64,000 nt of DNA, taken from NCBI RefSeq assembly GCF_904846695.1, contig NZ_CAJHBR010000001.1:372001-436000 (forward strand). The letters run 5' to 3'. Shown here in pieces: positions 59,249-64,000 of this stretch. Both the position numbers and the translations under genes were made by a program. A model generated the notes under the pieces. The model did no database searches and was not told where the DNA came from. It worked only from the letters and a program-made list of their open reading frames with translations. Numbering within the stretch: position 1 is the first letter of the stretch; each line of letters begins with the position of its first letter. This stretch comes from Psychrobacter urativorans. Lineage in GTDB: Bacteria; Pseudomonadota; Gammaproteobacteria; Pseudomonadales; Moraxellaceae.

Positions 59249-59282
59249 AAAAGGCCCGTTATTTAATTAACGGGCCTTTTTT
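59249..59282 (+). terminator. tsf terminator
   Basis: The stem AAGGCCCGTTA/TAACGGGCCTT is flanked by A and T runs, about 40 bases after the stop. Confidence 0.93.
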
Positions 59283-59335
59283 GTACTATGATTCAATGAT
59301 TTATAGGCAGTGCTTATATTTAACGATTAAAAAGC

Positions 59336-60175
59336 TTAGTTTAAAGCATTAAAAGCTGAGTTAGCATAGCTGGCTTTATTATTAATAGTACCATAACTGA
59401 TATTTTGCAAACTTGGATTGGAGCTAGGACTATTAAGAGTAGGGTCGTTGAAACTACTGCCATTAAAACTACCGCTATTAAAACTACTGTTATTAGCTGA
59501 TAAGCTGGCGTCGCCTTTATAGAGACTATTATAACGGTCCATTACTCTTTTTACGTAGTTACGGGTCTCTTTAAAGGGTGGGATACCGTTATATTTATCG
59601 ACATTACCTTCACCAGCATTATAACCAGCTACTGCAAACTCAATATTATTATTAAAGCGACGCATCAACCAAGCGATATATTTGGCAGAACCCTCTATAT
59701 TCTCAGCAGGATCCCAAGCATTGATGACTTTGAAGCGACGTGCTGTAGCTGGCATTAACTGCATTAAACCTTGCGCCCCTACTGGAGAGCGTGCATTCGG
59801 ATTAAAGGCTGACTCAGTATGCATCATCGCTTTCATCAGTCCAGGGTCAACACCGTGACGCGCAGCTGAAGCTATAATATAGCCATCATAGGCATTACGA
59901 CTACCACTATTGCTCGCGGCACTGCTACCATAATTGCTAGCGCTATTATTGTTAGAGTAGCTGCTGGCATCTTTATAATAAGTCACTTTAACTTTTTTAG
60001 TAAAGCTATCAAAATTACCGCTAGGGTTGACATTAGTGAGCAGTACTTGTCCGCCTTTGTCTTTAAAAATGTACATATTGCCAGCATGTGCACTAGCCGT
60101 TAAAGTTGCTAAAGTGACCGTGGCGGCCAACACAGATAGTAACGAGCAGCTAAATAAGGGCTTAATTTTTGTCAT
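59336..60175 (-). CDS. Lytic murein transglycosylase (SLT domain)
   Basis: This 279-residue exported enzyme cleaves peptidoglycan to 1,6-anhydro products. A signal peptide ends near [10 protein letters not shown]. Residues about 32-60 ([18 protein letters not shown]) resemble a DUF4124-like start common to such proteins. The SLT domain shows the catalytic Glu in [25 protein letters not shown] (in part), then [20 protein letters not shown] and ETRNYVKRV. The C-terminal 50 residues are a low-complexity N/S tail with SFN/GSF repeats. No lipobox is seen, so it should be periplasmic. A 576-base AT-rich gap lies upstream. Confidence 0.93.
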   Translation of the reverse strand: MTKIKPLFSCSLLSVLAATVTLATLTASAHAGNMYIFKDKGGQVLLTNVNPSGNFDSFTKKVKVTYYKDASSYSNNNSASNYGSSAASNSGSRNAYDGYIIASAARHGVDPGLMKAMMHTESAFNPNARSPVGAQGLMQLMPATARRFKVINAWDPAENIEGSAKYIAWLMRRFNNNIEFAVAGYNAGEGNVDKYNGIPPFKETRNYVKRVMDRYNSLYKGDASLSANNSSFNSGSFNGSSFNDPTLNSPSSNPSLQNISYGTINNKASYANSAFNALN

Positions 60176-60751
60176 AAAAAATCACTTCTAATCAAAGAGT
60201 ATCAGAGCACTTCAAGTATTTAAATAGGGTTCAACACAAAAAATATGCTCATGAAAAAATTGATTGACCAATAATAGTTAGTATTAATAATACTATTGAC
60301 AATGGATAAAAAAGACAATAGTCGCTTATTATAGCACAAAACAGTCTTTTACCCTATGGGCTTATTAATTGAAAAATATAATTAATAGTAAAAATTTTAT
60401 AAATAAATCAGCAGGATAGATTTAGTTTTTTCGCTATTGGCAGGGGAAATATCATAGCAGTTACTATTATAAATCAGCAATAAAGTTTGCTTAAAGTAGG
60501 GCTAACCGAAGAAGGGGACTGTTAGACGCTATACTCATCATTAACGGTCTATTACCAGTTATAGGGTGAAAGCTGCAATAGATGATTAAGCGTTAGCAAA
60601 TAATTAAAAATTATATTATCGCAATAAAGGGGCTTAAAAAATGAGCATATAAGCCTATTTATGGCTCATATACTCAGGTTGTCATTGCTAGGGTAGCCCT
60701 CTACAGCGGCAGATTCTAATAACCTTCTGTGTCATTAATCACCGCTATTAT
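60176..60751. other. AT-rich gap between hflX and the transglycosylase gene
   Basis: These 576 bases show no supportable gene. They should contain the transglycosylase promoter on the minus strand. Short AT-rich inverted repeats (for example AATAGT/ACTATT near 60275-60297) are present but unremarkable. Confidence 0.35.
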
Positions 60752-62212
60752 TTAGTCATTATTACTATCGATAGAAACGTTAGCGATAGCCTCATCAGCA
60801 ATGGTTTCATCTGCACTGGCAAATATCTGCTCATAAGTCAAATCTTCATCAGCGTTCAGCTCAATATCGTCCTTATCATCTTGCTGTTCAAAAGGTTCTA
60901 GAACTGGCAATAACAAGGTCGCTTGCGCTAAAGGCAATACATCTTTGGCTAATAAGTTAGCTTGACCTAATAGCTGGGTTAAGCGCTCGCTTGGCAGGCG
61001 TATAGTCAAACACTCATGACCACTATCGTCATAGCTTTCTTCTAAAATAACACCAAGCTCATATAAAGTGTTTTTGAAGTGTCCGGCATTATAAGGTAAG
61101 GTCAAATCAAAGGTGGTCAGCGTACCAGTCATCAGTTGCTGTACCGCTAGCGATAACTCTTCAATGCCTAAGTTGTTTCTTGAGGATACATAAACACGAT
61201 TAGGGTCGCCTTCACTCGCGTAACCGATATGTGCAGGTTCGCCAGTTAGATCGATTTTATTATAGACATTGAGTACGGGTACATCATTCTCGATTTCAGC
61301 CAACACGGCTTTCACTGCTTCGATCTGCTCATGCATATCTTCGCTAGAAGAGTCGATAACGTGTAATAATAAATCTGCCTCTAAGGTCTCTTCTAAAGTG
61401 GCATGAAACGACTCCACCAACTCATGGGGTAGATGGCGGACAAAACCAACCGTATCGACTAACACCACACGGCCAACGCCTTGCCAATCTAAGCGGCGTA
61501 AGGTTGGGTCCAAAGTGGCGAATAGCTTGTCAGCGGCATATATGTTTTCATCGACTAAACGATTAAATAGCGTTGATTTACCAGCGTTGGTATATCCTAC
61601 TAAGGAGATAGTAGGAACGTCTGATTTTTGTCGTCTTGCGCGACCTTGCGCTCGTGTTTGTCGTACTTTTTCGAGCTTGACCTTAAGCTGGCCTACTCGG
61701 GTTTGTAGTAAACGACGATCGGTTTCAAGCTGAGTTTCACCGGGACCACGTAGACCAATACCGCCTTTTTGACGCTCCAAATGCGTCCAACCACGCACTA
61801 AGCGCGTAGACAAGTGATTGAGCTGTGCTAGTTCAACTTGCAACTTACCTTCATAAGTACGAGCACGTTGAGCAAAAATATCGAGAATCAAACCAGTACG
61901 ATCGAGTACTCGGCACTTCACCAAAGCTTCAAGGTTACGCTCTTGTGATGGCGATAAGCTATGATTGAATATTACAATGTCGGCGTCATGCTCACTGACC
62001 AGTTCAGCTATCTCTTGCGCTTTTCCTGAGCCGACGAAATACTTAGCATCAGGTCTTTGGCGTGAGCCCGTTACTAGCTCTACACGCTGCGCACCAGCAG
62101 AGTCAACCAGCAGCTCAAATTCGCCTAAATCATCAGGGTCTTGAATCTGACGAATGTCTAAATGTACTAAAATGGCGCGCTCGCCACCTTCATATCTTCC
62201 AAAATATTCCAA
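60752..62212 (-). CDS. hflX: GTPase HflX
   Basis: HflX is a ribosome-associated GTPase that splits stalled 70S ribosomes under heat and other stress. The N-terminal domain shows VHLDIRQIQDPDDLGEFELLVDSAG and the glycine-rich GIGLRGPGETQLETDRR region (both in part). G1 is GYTNAGKS, G3 is DTVGFVR and G4 is NKID. At 486 residues it is longer than E. coli's 426, owing to an acidic C-terminal tail from about residue 430 (EQQDDKDDIELNADED). hfq, its usual neighbour in many gamma-proteobacteria, is not adjacent here. Confidence 0.96.
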   Translation of the reverse strand: MEYFGRYEGGERAILVHLDIRQIQDPDDLGEFELLVDSAGAQRVELVTGSRQRPDAKYFVGSGKAQEIAELVSEHDADIVIFNHSLSPSQERNLEALVKCRVLDRTGLILDIFAQRARTYEGKLQVELAQLNHLSTRLVRGWTHLERQKGGIGLRGPGETQLETDRRLLQTRVGQLKVKLEKVRQTRAQGRARRQKSDVPTISLVGYTNAGKSTLFNRLVDENIYAADKLFATLDPTLRRLDWQGVGRVVLVDTVGFVRHLPHELVESFHATLEETLEADLLLHVIDSSSEDMHEQIEAVKAVLAEIENDVPVLNVYNKIDLTGEPAHIGYASEGDPNRVYVSSRNNLGIEELSLAVQQLMTGTLTTFDLTLPYNAGHFKNTLYELGVILEESYDDSGHECLTIRLPSERLTQLLGQANLLAKDVLPLAQATLLLPVLEPFEQQDDKDDIELNADEDLTYEQIFASADETIADEAIANVSIDSNND

Positions 62213-62627
62213 AGAGTATCACCTATTAGTTATGTAACATTTCATTAAATAGTAAGTTGAACGCTGTTATTAAAATAGCAGTTAGTTAATAAATTACGCT
62301 CAGATGATCACTTATATAAGGCCTTATCTGTTGATATTAAAGGTTATTAGCCTAATTATCGATGATTTTGTGTTACAGATTTTAATTTAATTAATAATAC
62401 CGGTTAAGGGTTTGTCAAAAGCGTCAGTGTAGACCTTACTAGGCATCAGGTACTGAGTGAACAAATCATCACTGACTAGCAGAATTTTGCTATACTTATT
62501 TCGCTTTTTGCAACGCTGTTAACTGATAAAATCTAACTACCTATAACATCTAATTGCATATAAAGTCTAACTACCTATAAGCTTCAAAAATACCTAAACA
62601 GCCGTTATTTAATGATGAGGGACACAG
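62213..62627 (+). other. Gap upstream of the acyltransferase gene with promoter and direct repeats
   Basis: An extended -10 TGCTATACT lies at 62488-62496. Two perfect 15-base direct repeats TCTAACTACCTATAA lie at 62532-62546 and 62566-62580 inside the predicted leader, spaced by 34 bases. Nothing else is recognisable in these 415 bases. Confidence 0.45.
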
Positions 62628-63443
62628 ATGAGTCAATCTAAGTCAAAAATTTCACTGAGAAAGCAATTGGGTCGTGGCAAAAAGATAGCCGGTATGACGA
62701 CAACTATTGCTGGTGGCTTGCGTACGGCACAGCGTATCGGTGCTTTTAGAGAACCACCTCGCGAAAAGCTACCACGCTATATTCAAACCTTTTGCCGTAA
62801 AATGGCAGGCTCTTTTGGGGTAAAGATAGTACCTATCGAACCTGTGCCCCAGCATCATGGACTATGGGTGTCTAATCATGTTTCTTGGATGGATATCCCA
62901 GTAGTGGGCAGCGTCAGTCCAGCGTTCTTTTTGTCAAAAGCTGAAATTGGTGAATGGCCAGTATTTGGTAAGCTGGCCCAGGCAGCAGGCACAGTGTTTA
63001 TCGAGCGTGGCTCCGGTGATACTGGATCAGTAGCAACCCAAATAGCGAGTTTTTTGAATGAGGGGTTTTCGGTTATTTTCTTCCCTGAGGCAACGACTAC
63101 TGATGGTACTAAGATCAAACGTATTCACGGTACTTTATTGCAAGCAGCGATAGATACTGGTGTACCTATTCAGCCTTTAGTATTGTGCTATGTCAATAAG
63201 GATGGAGAGCTTAGTAAAGAGTTGCCTTATTATGGCAAGCTGACTATGAAAGATAGCTTGAAAATGGTACTCGACAGCAGGCAAATTACCGCTTATGTGC
63301 TACCGCTTGAACCTCTAGATCCTAACGGTCATAATAAAAGTCAGTTAACCAATTTATTGCAACAACGAATGCAAGATGGCTTAAAAGAGCTGCATGCTCG
63401 GGTATTGACGCAGCCAAACAATAACTCTACTTCCGTGCTATAA
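62628..63443 (+). CDS. 1-acyl-sn-glycerol-3-phosphate acyltransferase (PlsC-like)
   Basis: This 271-residue protein belongs to the PlsC/LPLAT acyltransferases, which add the second acyl chain to lysophosphatidate or modify ornithine or other lipids. The catalytic H-x4-D is in SNHVSWMDIPV near residue 86. FIERGSGD matches block II. FFPEATTTDG stands where FPEGT is usual, with Ala replacing Gly. GVPIQPLVLCY is block IV. No strong membrane helix is visible at the N-terminus, only a basic stretch, so it is probably a peripheral membrane protein. The exact acceptor is uncertain. Confidence 0.87.
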   Translation: MSQSKSKISLRKQLGRGKKIAGMTTTIAGGLRTAQRIGAFREPPREKLPRYIQTFCRKMAGSFGVKIVPIEPVPQHHGLWVSNHVSWMDIPVVGSVSPAFFLSKAEIGEWPVFGKLAQAAGTVFIERGSGDTGSVATQIASFLNEGFSVIFFPEATTTDGTKIKRIHGTLLQAAIDTGVPIQPLVLCYVNKDGELSKELPYYGKLTMKDSLKMVLDSRQITAYVLPLEPLDPNGHNKSQLTNLLQQRMQDGLKELHARVLTQPNNNSTSVL

Positions 63444-63500
63444 AATACAATCTTATGACTCTAAAGTATAAGTCAGCATTTATTATTATTTAACGTTATA

Positions 63501-63536
63501 AAAAAGGCGCAAATCATAATGGTTTGCGCCTTTTTT
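63501..63536. terminator. Bidirectional terminator (acyltransferase / Tas-like)
   Basis: A strong stem (AAGGCGCAAA/TTTGCGCCTT) is flanked by A and T runs, between two convergent genes. Confidence 0.93.
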
Positions 63537-63572
63537 GGTTAAAACCAATTCATTACTGTAACACAATAAATA

Positions 63573-64000
63573 TTATGGTGAAGGATTTGGTTGACGCGCA
63601 TGCACAGCTTCAATGGCTTCTAATACTTCTGGGCTTAAAGTGATATTCACACTACCAATATTAGATTTTAGCTGCTCAATACTAGTGGCACCAATGATAT
63701 TGCTAGTCACAAAAGAGCGAGTATTAACAAAAGCCAAAGCCATTTGCGCCATATCTAAACCAGCATCAGCGGCGATCTTGGCATACTGTACAGTTGCTGA
63801 TACTGCTTGCTCATTGATATAGCGATCAAAGCGATCATACTCAGTTAGACGTGCGCCAGCTGGACGCTTACCATCAAGATACTTACCAGATAATACGCCA
63901 AAGCCAAGTGGCGAGTAAGCCAGTAAGCCTACGTTTTCGCGATGTGATATCTCCGCCATAGCGACTTCATACAGTCTATTGAGTAAGCTATAAGGATTTT
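63573..64000 (-). CDS. tas: Aldo/keto reductase, Tas-like (partial at window edge)
   Basis: The frame is open past base 64000, so only the C-terminal 142 codons are seen. The product reads NPYSLLNRLYEVAMAEISHRENVGLLAYSPLGFGVLSGKY and continues through MAQMALAFVNTRSF and IIGATSIEQLKSNI (each quoted in part). This closely resembles E. coli Tas, an NADPH-dependent aldo/keto reductase that can replace a step in tyrosine formation. The N-terminal catalytic tetrad lies outside the window. It converges with the acyltransferase across a shared terminator. Confidence 0.9.
   Translation of the reverse strand, partial: NPYSLLNRLYEVAMAEISHRENVGLLAYSPLGFGVLSGKYLDGKRPAGARLTEYDRFDRYINEQAVSATVQYAKIAADAGLDMAQMALAFVNTRSFVTSNIIGATSIEQLKSNIGSVNITLSPEVLEAIEAVHARQPNPSP

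Overview
The window reads as chromosomal DNA of a gamma-proteobacterium of the Moraxellaceae, most likely Psychrobacter. I judge this from protein similarity by eye, the AT-leaning base composition with AT-rich intergenic gaps, and conserved gene orders such as smc-zipA-ligA, lepA-lepB-rnc-era-recO and rpsB-tsf. No database search was possible.

Layout. Positions 1-10.2 kb hold a biotin ligase cut by the window edge, a TauE/SafE-type permease, a small membrane protein and smc-zipA-ligA. Positions 10.2-14.4 kb form the main accessory island: an AT-rich gene with a HEPN-like motif and a REP-associated tyrosine transposase (RAYT), three matching REP palindromes around them, then a Fic AMP-transferase gene sandwiched between a full lipoprotein gene and a headless copy of it. 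Positions 14.4-24 kb carry a second lipoprotein, a YgiQ-type radical SAM protein, an Lrp-type regulator divergent from an EamA-type transporter, smpB, coaD, a ferredoxin and bioA-bioD. rnpB and an elongator tRNA-Met follow.

Positions 25.2-32.4 kb hold the lepA-lepB-DUF4845-rnc-era-recO block, which ends in a visibly broken pdxJ whose 3' part runs into an oppositely oriented type IV minor pilin gene. Next come an OmpA-family protein, typA, mscL, mutM, relA, rlmD, an exonuclease, cysM and a GacS/BarA-type hybrid kinase (33.6-50.1 kb). A crotonase and a Bcr/CflA exporter follow.

At 53.4-57.0 kb there is a compact four-gene signalling unit: a membrane-anchored CheA-like kinase without a CheW-type domain, a CheY-like receiver and two CheX-like phosphatases. 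No other chemotaxis gene is visible nearby. The window ends with rpsB-tsf, a lytic transglycosylase, hflX, a PlsC-type acyltransferase and the end of a Tas-like aldo/keto reductase.

Most genes serve core replication, translation, RNA processing, stringent response and cofactor functions. The parts most worth a second look are the CheA/CheY/CheX2 unit, the HEPN-RAYT-REP island, the Fic gene between two lipoprotein copies, and the loss of pdxJ at its conserved position. Several long intergenic inverted repeats without a T-tract are also unexplained.
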